A stretch of DNA of 15,276 nt from an uncultured Lachnospiraceae bacterium. Its GTDB lineage: Bacteria; Bacillota; Clostridia; Lachnospirales; Lachnospiraceae. The stretch's first letter is position 1, and each line of letters opens with the position of its first letter. Where the stretch lies: the NCBI GenBank assembly GCA_910588865.1, contig CAJUSJ010000094.1, forward strand, positions 1-15,276, written 5' to 3'. Below are positions 1-6,877 of the stretch, piece by piece. Made by a program: the position numbers and the translations under genes. The notes beneath the pieces were generated by a model. That model was not told the origin of the DNA. It worked only from the letters and a program-made list of their open reading frames with translations, and did not search any database.

Positions 1-585
1 GAGGATTCCCAGCCCAGCAGACTTCCCCGGTCTGGCCGGTATCCTCAAGGTTTTTGATTCTGTCCATTCCCCACTCCCGGACAGAACAGGCTCCGGTACC
101 CGCTGCCTTGCCGCCCATTCCCCGGCACTGTTTTCCTGCCCCGGGGATTCTTTTCGCGGTTGGGTTCCCTGCCGCTCCGGTGTTTCCTCTGGCGGCTCGA
201 CATCTCTCTTTTGCGCCGCCCCGGGCACTTCTCTATCCGGTTCCATAACCGTTTTTCCCGTCACGCCGGTCTCCGGTTCCCCTTTCCCAGGCATTTGGCC
301 TTCCGGCTCTCTCACCGTCTCTGCCATCGTTCCGTTTTCCGGTTCCCTCACCGTCTCTGCCGGCGTTCCGTTTTCCGGTTCCCCCACCGCTTCTGTGGGC
401 CTCTGTCCTTCCGGTTCGGTCCTCCATCTCTCATTACTGCCAGTCAAAACGGGGCGGAGCCTGGCCATCTCCAGTTCCTGTACTCTCCTCTTATACCTGT
501 CATTTGACACCAGCAGTCCAATGATGACCGCCAATTCCCCAAAGGGGGCCACAAACCATATGAACAAAATCAGGATCCAATTCAT
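1..585 (-). CDS. Partial membrane-anchored protein with Glu/Pro-rich repeat linker
   Basis: Reading leftward from ATG at 585, the frame is open for 195 codons to the window edge, so the C-terminus is missing. Residues about 3-26 (WILILFIWFVAP...VIIGLLV) form one hydrophobic segment followed by a basic stretch (DRYKRRVQELE). This fits an N-terminal membrane anchor or signal-anchor. Residues about 60-195 are a low-complexity linker rich in Glu, Pro, Gly and Arg, containing a 12-residue repeat (EPENGTxAETVR). I chose ATG 585 over ATG 591 because the AAAGGGG ribosome site is about 7 nt from 585 but only 1 nt from 591. The gene lies 139 nt downstream of the esterase on the same strand. I do not recognise the family; the functional domain is probably beyond the edge. 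Confidence is good that this is a real gene, low for any role. Confidence 0.75.
   Translation of the reverse strand, partial: MNWILILFIWFVAPFGELAVIIGLLVSNDRYKRRVQELEMARLRPVLTGSNERWRTEPEGQRPTEAVGEPENGTPAETVREPENGTMAETVREPEGQMPGKGEPETGVTGKTVMEPDREVPGAAQKRDVEPPEETPERQGTQPRKESPGQENSAGEWAARQRVPEPVLSGSGEWTESKTLRIPARPGKSAGLGIL
310..381 (-). repeat. Two tandem 36-bp in-frame repeats
   Basis: Two near-identical 36-bp units lie at 346-381 and 310-345 and differ at only three bases. On the minus strand each encodes EPENGT(P/M)AETVR. A third, decayed partial copy (EPEG...) starts at 309. They sit inside the linker of the left-edge membrane protein and preserve its reading frame, as expected for an expanding protein linker. 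Confidence 0.85.
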
Positions 586-600
586 CTCCATTCCCCTTTC

Positions 601-637
601 CTTCTGTTTTGATTACCTCAAGTATACAAAACAGAAG
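601..637. promoter_or_regulatory. 11-bp perfect inverted repeat upstream of the membrane protein gene
   Basis: CTTCTGTTTTG (601-611) and CAAAACAGAAG (627-637) are perfect inverted arms separated by 15 nt. On the minus strand the spacer and arm edge contain TATACT, a good -10 box, 16 nt upstream of the ribosome-site region for the gene starting at 585. No convincing -35 box was found at normal spacing. It may be an operator over a promoter or a leader hairpin. Confidence 0.45.
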
Positions 638-724
638 AAAACCATGGTAGATGTCAGCCGTCACTTCGTTGATTACATTTGTCACTGTTTTTTCCCCTGC
701 CCTGTGGGTTAACAGCCCTACCGC

Positions 725-1525
725 TTAAGCAAGATCCGTCTCAATCCCCAGCCACCACCGCAGCACATCCTGGATCCTGGCGTCCCAGTATTTCCACTGG
801 TGGTCCCCCGTGGATTCCTCGCGGGTCAGATCATAGCCCAGCTTTTTCACATGTTCCCAGGCTCTTAAGTTGCCCTCGTACAGAAAATCCTCTGTGCCGC
901 ACCATGCGTAGAGCCGGGGCAGTTCTTTTTTCTCCGCTTTCAGCTTTTCCGCCAGGGCAAACAGGTCATTGTCAGAGCCCTTCAGCTCCTCAGCGCTGCC
1001 AAAGATCCCCTTAAACAGCTGGAGCTTCTTATCCTTTCCATGCCTCGCGTAATCCGCCACTATATCCAGCGCCCCTGACAGAGCCGCCGCCCCGCCGAAG
1101 GTCTCACTTGCCCCAAGCCCCAGCTTCCACGCCCCGTAGCCTCCCATGGACAGCCCTGCCGCCAGGGTATCCTCTCTCCTGGTTGACATGCGGGGAAAGA
1201 ACTCACGGCAGATCTTTGGAAGTTCCTGGGATATAAAGGTCCAGTACGCCATCCCGTAGGTGGTGTCCGTGTAAAAGGCCAGGTGTGTGGTGGGCATCAC
1301 AACCGCGATCCCCAGCTTGCTCACATACCGCTCAATGGAAGTCCTCCTCTGCCAGATAGTCTGGTCGTCACTCATGCCGTGGAGCAGATACATGGTCTTG
1401 TACGGTTTGTCCGCCCCGACCCCCTCCATACCGATCTGTCCCTTGGTCTTCTGGGGGATGATCACATCCATATTCACGCACATCCCCAGCACATCCGAAA
1501 AAAAATCCACATGCATCAAAGCCAT
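725..1525 (-). CDS. Esterase, S-formylglutathione hydrolase/EstA-like alpha/beta hydrolase
   Basis: This 266-residue protein matches the putative esterase family (PF00756: EstA tributyrin esterase, S-formylglutathione hydrolase, antigen 85-like). The oxyanion-hole region is LLHGMSDD (47-54). The nucleophile elbow GLSMGG puts the catalytic serine at 126. D213 (CGTEDF) and H242 (GDHQW) complete the likely triad. No signal peptide is seen, so it is probably cytoplasmic and acts on short-chain esters or deacylates sugars. The start ATG has GAGGAGG about 8 nt upstream. An extended -10 promoter (TGCTAAAAT, 1561-1568 on the plus strand) lies just before it. It is divergent from the lactate dehydrogenase gene. 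The family is clear but the substrate is not. Confidence 0.9.
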   Translation of the reverse strand: MALMHVDFFSDVLGMCVNMDVIIPQKTKGQIGMEGVGADKPYKTMYLLHGMSDDQTIWQRRTSIERYVSKLGIAVVMPTTHLAFYTDTTYGMAYWTFISQELPKICREFFPRMSTRREDTLAAGLSMGGYGAWKLGLGASETFGGAAALSGALDIVADYARHGKDKKLQLFKGIFGSAEELKGSDNDLFALAEKLKAEKKELPRLYAWCGTEDFLYEGNLRAWEHVKKLGYDLTREESTGDHQWKYWDARIQDVLRWWLGIETDLA

Positions 1526-1560
1526 TTTTTTCTCCTCCTCAAAACATTTTTCTGTATTTC

Positions 1561-1589
1561 ATTTTAGCATTCTTTTCCTTCACGCGCAA
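1561..1589 (-). promoter_or_regulatory. Promoter of the esterase gene
   Basis: On the minus strand, TTGCGC (1584-1589) and TAAAAT (1561-1566) are separated by 17 nt. A TG one base upstream makes an extended -10. It is about 35 nt before the esterase start. Confidence 0.55.
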
Positions 1590-1687
1590 CATTCCTGTGA
1601 GCCAGTAATACTTTTTCCCCAATTCGGAATACTAAACAGGGTAAACATTAAGTAAAATTGGTTGGAACACAGAAAAGAGGTCTGAAT

Positions 1688-2659
1688 ATGGTAAATGATA
1701 AACGGAAAGTGGTGCTCATAGGCACCGGTATGGTGGGGATGAGCTATGCCTACTCCCTTTTGAATCAAAATGTCTGCGACGAGATGGTTCTTATTGATCT
1801 GGATAAAAAAAGAGCGGAAGGGGAAGCCATGGATTTAAATCACGGGCTCGCGTTTTCCGGATCCAACATGAAAATCTACGCGGGAGAGTACGAAGACTGC
1901 CGCGACGCGGATATCGCGGTTATCTGCGCGGGAGTGGCACAGAGGCCGGGCGAGACCCGGCTGGCCCTTCTTAAGCGCAACGCCAAGGTGTTCCGATCCA
2001 TCGTAGAGCCCATAACCGCTTCCGGATTTGACGGAATCTTTCTGGTGGCTACCAATCCGGTGGACATCATGACCAAGATCACCTACATGCTCTCAGGATT
2101 TAATCCCAGAAAAGTTTTGGGAACCGGCACAGCCTTAGACACAGCCAGACTCCGGTATCTTCTGGGAGAATACCTGCGGGTGGATCCGAGAAATATCCAT
2201 GCCTACGTTATGGGGGAACATGGAGACAGTGAGTTTGTCCCCTGGAGCCAGGCCCAGGTGGCCACAAAATCTATTTTGGAACTGTGCGGAGAAAATCCGG
2301 AGATTGATCAGGAGCATCTGACGGAAATTGAACGGGAGGTCCAGGGAGCTGCCTACAGAATCATTGAAGCGAAAAACGCCACCTATTACGGCATCGGCAT
2401 GGCCCTGACCAGAATCACCCGGGCTATCCTGGGAGATGAAAACAGCGTCCTCACCGTCTCCGCCATGCTGAAAGGCGAATACGGACAGACCGACGTATTT
2501 TCCGGAGTCCCCTGCATCATCAACAAAAACGGGGTTCAGAGAGTGCTGAAATTGTCTCTGTCACAGGAGGAAACCAGAAGGCTGGGAGAATCCTGCAAGG
2601 TGCTGAAGGACAGTTATGAGGAGCTGTCCCGGGAAGATATGGCGGAAAGCCCTTTGTAA
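1688..2659 (+). CDS. ldh: L-lactate dehydrogenase
   Basis: This 323-residue enzyme reduces pyruvate to L-lactate with NADH and regenerates NAD in fermentation. The Rossmann motif is GTGMVG (12-17), with D37 for the NAD ribose. The mobile loop AQRPGETR contains Q85 and R91. Gln at this site marks lactate rather than malate specificity, since malate enzymes have Arg. NPVD (123-126) is present, DTARLR contains catalytic D151 and substrate-binding R154, and GEHGDS carries the proton-relay H178. Length is normal for the family. ATG 1688 is chosen because AGAGGT precedes it by about 6 nt; a TTG 30 nt upstream is in frame but has no ribosome site. It is monocistronic and convergent with the FMN reductase gene. 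No clear promoter or Rex-type site was recognised upstream. Confidence 0.95.
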   Translation: MVNDKRKVVLIGTGMVGMSYAYSLLNQNVCDEMVLIDLDKKRAEGEAMDLNHGLAFSGSNMKIYAGEYEDCRDADIAVICAGVAQRPGETRLALLKRNAKVFRSIVEPITASGFDGIFLVATNPVDIMTKITYMLSGFNPRKVLGTGTALDTARLRYLLGEYLRVDPRNIHAYVMGEHGDSEFVPWSQAQVATKSILELCGENPEIDQEHLTEIEREVQGAAYRIIEAKNATYYGIGMALTRITRAILGDENSVLTVSAMLKGEYGQTDVFSGVPCIINKNGVQRVLKLSLSQEETRRLGESCKVLKDSYEELSREDMAESPL

Positions 2660-2666
2660 ACAATGG

Positions 2667-2691
2667 GGCAGGGGGGAGCCTTCCCCCTGCC
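2667..2691. terminator. GC-rich hairpin between convergent genes
   Basis: GGCAGGGGG (2667-2675) pairs perfectly with CCCCCTGCC (2683-2691) around a 7-nt loop, just after the lactate dehydrogenase stop. It lies between two convergent gene ends and is probably a shared terminator. Neither strand shows a clean T-run directly after it. The adjacent palindrome TGCCCCGGGGCA (2692-2703) offers alternative pairing. Confidence 0.5.
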
Positions 2692-2719
2692 TGCCCCGGG
2701 GCATATTGAGAGCTAACAA

Positions 2720-3172
2720 TCAGTGTATTTTTCCCGACAATTCCGCCGCCTCTCTCCTGTCCGTGGCCATGCCGCCGTAATTCATGCCGTACAGCTTGGC
2801 AAAACGGTTCATGGTGTACTCCCCTGCCTCCAGCATCCATTTCTCCGGGGCAGCTCCCTGGAAGAGGAAATACAGGGTTCTCCCGGAAAATTCACCCTGG
2901 CTGACCTTTCCGTAGAACCGGTCCAGCACATCGCGGACAGCGCCGCAGATATTATGCCAATATAAAGGGGAACCTATGACAATGACTTTCGCCTCCTTCA
3001 TCCTGGAGATCACTTCATCTAACTGGTCATCCTCAAAGGACTGGCCGTAGCTGTACACCTTGTAATCGGTCAGATTCAGGGTATCGTATTCCTTTCCCTT
3101 TAACAGCTCCTGTGCCAGAGCCGCTGTATTTCCGTTTTTATTAGGGCTTCCGTTGATAAATAAAATACTCAT
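2720..3172 (-). CDS. Flavodoxin-fold NAD(P)H-dependent FMN reductase
   Basis: This 150-residue protein has the flavodoxin-like fold of NADPH-dependent FMN reductases and quinone reductases. The N-terminal strand MSILFINGSPNKNGNT (1-16) carries the FMN phosphate loop GSPNKNGNT. GSPLYWHNICGAVRDVLDRFY (68-88) is the typical second flavin-contact segment. It is soluble and predicted to move electrons from NAD(P)H to flavin, quinones or other acceptors. ATG 3172 is preferred because AAGGAGAG lies about 6 nt upstream; an in-frame TTG at 3193 would overlap the preceding gene. It follows the aldo/keto reductase by 13 nt and so is almost certainly in one operon with it. Both act in reductive metabolism. 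The physiological substrate is unknown. Confidence 0.88.
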   Translation of the reverse strand: MSILFINGSPNKNGNTAALAQELLKGKEYDTLNLTDYKVYSYGQSFEDDQLDEVISRMKEAKVIVIGSPLYWHNICGAVRDVLDRFYGKVSQGEFSGRTLYFLFQGAAPEKWMLEAGEYTMNRFAKLYGMNYGGMATDRREAAELSGKIH

Positions 3173-3185
3173 GACGCTCTCCTTC

Positions 3186-4028
3186 CTACTCAAAATTACA
3201 TTTTGTTTTGGCCAGTCTTTCCAGAGACTCCGGTGTCACCTGGTAGAAGGGAACTTGGCGGCTGACTTTAGCGATCCCGGCCATCTCCTCCTCTGTCAGG
3301 ACGAAATCGAAAATCCGCGCGTTCTCTCTTATGTGTTCAAAGGACCGGCTTCCCGGAACCATGGCAAATCCCATCTGGATATGCCATCTTAAGATAACCT
3401 GGGCCGGGGATTTATGGTATTTTTCCGCCAGGGCTGTAAATACCGGGTCCTGAAGCATATCCGTGTTTCCATGTCCTAAGGGATACCATGCCTGGATGGC
3501 AATACCCTTTTCATCACAAAACGGCTTCACCAGTTTTGCCGGATAGTACGGATGACATTCCACCTGCGTCAGGGCCGGCACAACCTGGCACTGGTCCAGC
3601 ACCTCCTGGATCTTTTCTACCGGAAAATTGGAGATGCCGATGGCCCTTATTTTTCCTTCTCTGTACGCCTTCTCCAGCATCTGATACCCATAAATATAGT
3701 TGTTTACTGGGTGGTGTAAAATCATCAGATCAATGTAATCCACCTTGAGCCGTTTTAAAGTTCCGTCAATGGCCTGATCGTTCTCATATAAAGTGGGGCC
3801 CAGCTTTGTCTCCAAAAAATAGTCTTCCCGCTTAAGTCCGGACTTTTTTAAGCCCTCTCCCACCTCCGCCTCATTGCCGTACCGGTTGGCGGTGTCGATG
3901 AGCTGATAACCGTTATTTAAGGCAAAGGCCACATTTTCCACGATCTGATCCCCGGACTGGCCGATGGTCCCAAAGCCCAGCTGGGGCATTTTGACACCAT
4001 TATTTAATGTGATATATCCCTGATCCAT
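3186..4028 (-). CDS. Aldo/keto reductase (AKR5-like), first copy
   Basis: This 280-residue (alpha/beta)8 barrel belongs to the aldo/keto reductase superfamily, near the 2,5-diketo-D-gluconate reductase group. The catalytic tetrad is visible: D45 and Y50 (LIDTANRY), K75 (ETKLG) and H105 (ILHHP). GISNF (131-135) is also typical. The cofactor motif near 224-237 reads VPGSRSFEHIREN, where many relatives have IPKS. Gly therefore replaces a Lys that often contacts the NADPH 2'-phosphate. GGAGG lies about 7 nt before ATG 4028. The gene is 81 nt downstream of a second aldo/keto reductase and 13 nt upstream of the FMN reductase on the same strand, suggesting one unit. The carbonyl substrate cannot be told from the sequence. 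Confidence 0.9.
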   Translation of the reverse strand: MDQGYITLNNGVKMPQLGFGTIGQSGDQIVENVAFALNNGYQLIDTANRYGNEAEVGEGLKKSGLKREDYFLETKLGPTLYENDQAIDGTLKRLKVDYIDLMILHHPVNNYIYGYQMLEKAYREGKIRAIGISNFPVEKIQEVLDQCQVVPALTQVECHPYYPAKLVKPFCDEKGIAIQAWYPLGHGNTDMLQDPVFTALAEKYHKSPAQVILRWHIQMGFAMVPGSRSFEHIRENARIFDFVLTEEEMAGIAKVSRQVPFYQVTPESLERLAKTKCNFE

Positions 4029-4109
4029 ATATTTTCCTCCATGGTCTTCCTTGTAACGTTTTCCCCTCTGTTTTCTGCCCCTCCTAAATCTCCGCTCCTG
4101 GGCTTCTGG

Positions 4110-4979
4110 TTAGTCATGGATCTTCCGTCCGTTGCACATGCGCACAAAGTCCGGGTCAAAGTGTTTGATGGCAGTGCCCACATATCCCATATCCAGAGAA
4201 GAGATCTTTTCCATCTCCTGGTCAGTCAGGACAAAATCCCAGATATCAAAGTTCTCCAGGATCCGCTCCTTGTGAGTGGATTTGGGGATAATGGTCACGC
4301 CTCTCTGAACATTCCACCGCAGGATCACCTGGCCTACGGTCTTCTTGTGAGCCCCGGCGATGCCTTTTAACATCTCATCCTCAAAGGGCTTATAACGTCC
4401 CCCTCCCAGAGGTGCCCACGCCTCCGGCTGTACCCCATAATATTTCATGGTCTCCAGTGCCTTCTCCTGGGCGTAATAAGGATGAAGCTCGATCTGGTTC
4501 ACTGCCGGCCTCACATTTACGGTCTCGCAGAAATTGGTCAGCACATGGGGATAGAAATTAGAGACTCCGATGGCTCTCAGTTTTCCTTCCTCATAGGCAT
4601 CCTCCATGGCCCGCCACGCGCTGAAATAATCCTTCATGGCCTGGTGGAGCAGATAGAGATCCAGATATTCCAGCCCCGTCTTCTCCAGGGAAGCGTTGAT
4701 GGCAGCCTTTGCCATGTCATAATTCTCCATATCCTGTACCCACATCTTGGAGGTGATAAACAGCTCTTCTCTGGTACAGATCCCCTCACTGATGGCTTCC
4801 CTCACCGCCTCGCCTACCGCGTCCTCATTGGTATAGGAGGCCGCTGTGTCGATCAGCCGGTATCCCGCGCGGATAGCATCCAACACGGACCGCCTACACT
4901 CCTCCTTATCTCTTACCTGGAACACTCCAAACCCTTCCATTGGCATCCTTACTCCGTTGTTTAATACCGCGTATTCCAT
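4110..4979 (-). CDS. Aldo/keto reductase (AKR5-like), second copy
   Basis: This 289-residue aldo/keto reductase has a complete catalytic tetrad: D44 and Y49 (LIDTAASY), K78 (ITSKMW) and H112 (LLHQA). GVSNF is at 138-142 and the NADPH-phosphate motif IPKSTHKERILEN at 231-243. It should reduce aldehydes or ketones with NADPH. It is only a moderate relative of the neighbouring copy: shared motifs, different loops, and a longer C-terminal tail. AGGAGG precedes ATG 4979 by about 9 nt. Its promoter is back to back with that of the LysR gene, so the LysR protein probably regulates this gene and those after it. Confidence 0.92.
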   Translation of the reverse strand: MEYAVLNNGVRMPMEGFGVFQVRDKEECRRSVLDAIRAGYRLIDTAASYTNEDAVGEAVREAISEGICTREELFITSKMWVQDMENYDMAKAAINASLEKTGLEYLDLYLLHQAMKDYFSAWRAMEDAYEEGKLRAIGVSNFYPHVLTNFCETVNVRPAVNQIELHPYYAQEKALETMKYYGVQPEAWAPLGGGRYKPFEDEMLKGIAGAHKKTVGQVILRWNVQRGVTIIPKSTHKERILENFDIWDFVLTDQEMEKISSLDMGYVGTAIKHFDPDFVRMCNGRKIHD

Positions 4980-5074
4980 CCTATCTTCCTCCTGGTATAA
5001 TAATGTATCGGCACGGGTCCCCGACCTGCCGCCCGCTGCCGGAAAGCCAGAAAACTAAGCCATTTCCTGACCCT

Positions 5075-5104
5075 ATTATAAAAGGTATTTTCCATAAAGT
5101 ACAA
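5075..5104 (-). promoter_or_regulatory. Promoter of the aldo/keto reductase cluster
   Basis: On the minus strand, TTGTAC (5099-5104) and a perfect TATAAT (5075-5080) are separated by 18 nt, upstream of the 4979 start. This leaves a leader of roughly 90 nt. Confidence 0.7.
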
Positions 5105-5131
5105 TGCCCTTTTCGCAACCCACTATGAGTT

Positions 5132-5147
5132 TTATTCATACTGATAA
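5132..5147. promoter_or_regulatory. Candidate LysR operator (TTAT-N8-ATAA dyad)
   Basis: TTAT (5132-5135) and ATAA (5144-5147) form an AT-rich dyad between the divergent promoters, directly next to the LysR -35 box. The position suits an autoregulatory LysR site, but the dyad is short and no exact T-N11-A box is evident. Confidence 0.3.
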
Positions 5148-5176
5148 TTGAAAGCGTCAGGCAAATATAGTATAAT
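5148..5176 (+). promoter_or_regulatory. Promoter of the LysR gene
   Basis: TTGAAA (5148-5153) and a perfect TATAAT (5171-5176) are 17 nt apart, about 40 nt before the LysR start. Confidence 0.8.
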
Positions 5177-5217
5177 AAAGCATTCCTATACCACAAAAAC
5201 CTAAGGAGACCGCCAAA

Positions 5218-6117
5218 ATGATCGAGCTCTACCAGTTAGAACATCTTCTCGCCATTGCCGCCCACGGCACCATGACAAAGGCCGCTGAAGAACTTCACCT
5301 GTCCCAGTCAGCTCTCAGCCGTTCCATCCAACGGCTGGAAGAGGAGCTTAAGGTAACCCTTTTCCACCGACAGAAAAACAGGGTCACCATGAATCCCAAC
5401 GGAGAGCTGGCAGTGGAATACGCCAGAAAAGTGCTGGCTCAGATGGATGAGCTGGTGGCTCACGTCCGGGCCTTTGACCGAAGCAGACACACCATCTCCG
5501 TAGGCTCCTGCGCCCCAGCGCCGCTGTGGGACATCTCGCCTCTTTTGTCTGCCCTGTACCCTGACATGACCATTGCCTGTGACTTAAAAGAACCGGATCA
5601 GCTGCGCCAGGGACTTTCCGACGGAACCTACCAGATCATTGTTCTGCCCTTTAAGATCCAGGCACCGGATTTTTTTACCCAGGAATACGGCACAGAGCGG
5701 CTGTTCTTCTCCCTTCCCCCCGGGCACCCCATGTCTGACCGCGAAGAACTGTACTTTGGGGACCTGGACGGTGAGACCATGCTGCTCTATTCCCATATCG
5801 GCTTTTGGCACCAGCTTCACATGTCAAAGATGCCATCCACCCGCTTTCTCATGCAGGATGAACGCTTTACCTTTAATGAGCTTGTAAAGTCATCCGCCCT
5901 CCCCTCCTTTATCTCTGATATTGTTATAAAGAGAGAAGGGATGCCGCCAAACCGGGCAGTGATACCCATCGCTGACCCGGAGGCAACGGTGACTTATTAC
6001 TGTATGTGCCGCCGGGAAGACCAGAAGGTTCTGACCGGGTTGTTTGAAAGAAAGGAGGCTGGCGCAAAACGGCAAACGCCGTCTTCCACACCAGCCTCAG
6101 GTCACCTCAAATATTAA
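5218..6117 (+). CDS. LysR-family transcriptional regulator
   Basis: This 299-residue protein begins with a typical LysR winged helix-turn-helix (residues 2-60; LEHLLAIAAHGTMTKAAEELHLSQSALSRSIQRLEEEL region). A linker helix follows, then a periplasmic-binding-protein-like effector domain (about 90-280). AAGGAGA lies 9 nt upstream of the ATG. It is transcribed away from the aldo/keto reductase cluster, the standard layout when a LysR protein controls its divergent neighbour and itself. The inducer is unknown. The last 7 codons overlap the convergent methyltransferase-like gene, and the C-terminal tail (about 280-299) is coded by DNA that also forms a hairpin. Confidence 0.93.
   Translation: MIELYQLEHLLAIAAHGTMTKAAEELHLSQSALSRSIQRLEEELKVTLFHRQKNRVTMNPNGELAVEYARKVLAQMDELVAHVRAFDRSRHTISVGSCAPAPLWDISPLLSALYPDMTIACDLKEPDQLRQGLSDGTYQIIVLPFKIQAPDFFTQEYGTERLFFSLPPGHPMSDREELYFGDLDGETMLLYSHIGFWHQLHMSKMPSTRFLMQDERFTFNELVKSSALPSFISDIVIKREGMPPNRAVIPIADPEATVTYYCMCRREDQKVLTGLFERKEAGAKRQTPSSTPASGHLKY
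6055..6098. terminator. Putative bidirectional terminator inside overlapping gene ends
   Basis: GAGGCTGG (6055-6062) pairs with CCAGCCTC (6091-6098). Inside it ACGGC (6069-6073) pairs with GCCGT (6078-6082) around a 4-nt loop. On the minus strand the structure is followed by CTTTCTTTC. On the plus strand a weak TTTTC lies about 20 nt later. It codes for the C-terminal end of the LysR protein and spans the stop of the opposing gene. Confidence 0.5.
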
Positions 6118-6696
6118 GATTTTCTCCCTCTCGTCCTTTCCCGGGAACAGATCTTCGCAGTCTATCTCATCCACAAACATCAGCTGTTCCCGGGTCATCA
6201 GGTAAGCCACGTATTCATCTGACGGATAGTAAAAGAACAACAGCAGCTCCCTTGGTTCTTCATAGTAAGATTCCAGGATCCTGGCCAGGGCCTTTTGCAG
6301 GATCTCCACAGAAAAAGGGTTAAAAAAATAACACCGGTCAACATCCCTGGGAACCTGGTACTCCTCTGCCCTGGCCATGACAAAACTGGTCCTTCTCCAG
6401 AAAGCCGCTGTCCTCTGGTTAGCCCCGGCCTGGGCATAGATCCTCTCATCGTACTCGATCCCCCCGGCCCTGCAGCCTGTCTGGAAGGACAGATAAAAGC
6501 ACACCCGGCCTTTTCCTGTTCCATAATCAAGAAGACGGTTCTTTTTTCCCAGATAACCACTGTCCGCCAGCCTCTCCAGAACACAGTAAGGCGTCGGTTC
6601 ATAAGGATAATGGTGTTGATCGGAATTGGAGTCATCCCTGCCGCTTGTCCTAATCTTAAGAAGCTTATCCCAGCCCGCTTCATATTCACTCATCAT
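6097..6696 (-). CDS. Class I SAM-dependent methyltransferase-like protein
   Basis: This 199-residue protein has a recognisable S-adenosylmethionine motif I, RLLDYGTGKGRVCFYL (54-69). An acidic motif II follows (GIEYDERI, 79-86), and YFFNPF (123-128) stands where many methyltransferases have an NPPF/Y-type motif IV. The acceptor could be nucleic acid, protein or a small molecule; I cannot say. The start is one of two consecutive ATG codons; the ribosome site (AGAGGG, about 12 nt upstream) is weak. A clear promoter lies about 55 nt before it. Its 3' end overlaps the convergent LysR gene by 21 nt. Fold assignment is fairly sure, function is not. Confidence 0.75.
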   Translation of the reverse strand: MMSEYEAGWDKLLKIRTSGRDDSNSDQHHYPYEPTPYCVLERLADSGYLGKKNRLLDYGTGKGRVCFYLSFQTGCRAGGIEYDERIYAQAGANQRTAAFWRRTSFVMARAEEYQVPRDVDRCYFFNPFSVEILQKALARILESYYEEPRELLLFFYYPSDEYVAYLMTREQLMFVDEIDCEDLFPGKDEREKILIFEVT

Positions 6697-6749
6697 TACA
6701 CCATTCGCCCTCTCTGTTCTGTTTTGAAGACCATTAAAGCCCCGTTTTT

Positions 6750-6778
6750 ATTATATCCTTACCCCTTCTTCTTTGCAA
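6750..6778 (-). promoter_or_regulatory. Promoter of the methyltransferase-like gene
   Basis: On the minus strand, TTGCAA (6773-6778) and a perfect TATAAT (6750-6755) are 17 nt apart. Confidence 0.65.
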
Positions 6779-6863
6779 GCGCGACATCTTTCCTTTTGAT
6801 GTCATGCCGCCATCTTCTGTTACTGTTCACATGAGGCGGGTGAACGTAACCGCATATTCCCAT
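6759..6863 (-). CDS. Possible 34-residue basic small protein
   Basis: An ATG at 6863 opens 34 codons ending in TAA at 6759. The product begins MGICGYVHPPHVNSNRR and ends in a strongly basic KRKDVALAKKKG. A stop lies three codons upstream of the ATG, and only a weak GGGTGA could serve as ribosome site. Its 3' end overlaps the promoter of the methyltransferase-like gene, and two inverted repeats lie within or across it. It may be a real small gene, part of a dispersed repeat, or structured RNA. I cannot decide from one copy. Confidence 0.25.
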   Translation of the reverse strand: MGICGYVHPPHVNSNRRWRHDIKRKDVALAKKKG

Positions 6864-6877
6864 TTGGAATCACCCGC
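6836..6877. ncRNA. Structured segment with nested inverted repeats
   Basis: GCGGGTGA (6836-6843) pairs perfectly with TCACCCGC (6870-6877), and TTCC (6857-6860) pairs with GGAA (6866-6869) inside. An alternative pairing, GTTCAC (6825-6830) with GTGAAC (6840-6845), competes with the outer stem. There is no T-run, so a simple terminator is unlikely. It could be part of a small RNA or a palindromic repeat unit. Confidence 0.25.

Noticed and set aside
310..381. Short tandem repeat as a CRISPR array
   Set aside because: The two units are directly adjacent with no spacers and keep a protein reading frame, and no cas gene is present.
160..507. 115-codon plus-strand frame with repeated RFPHRLC-like units
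   Set aside because: The repeats are the complement of the EPENGT repeats of the minus-strand membrane protein. That frame has a ribosome site, a membrane segment and a sensible linker.
6198..6689. 163-codon minus-strand frame inside the methyltransferase-like gene
   Set aside because: It is a shifted reading of the same DNA. The 199-residue frame carries the SAM-binding motif, the promoter fit and longer coverage.
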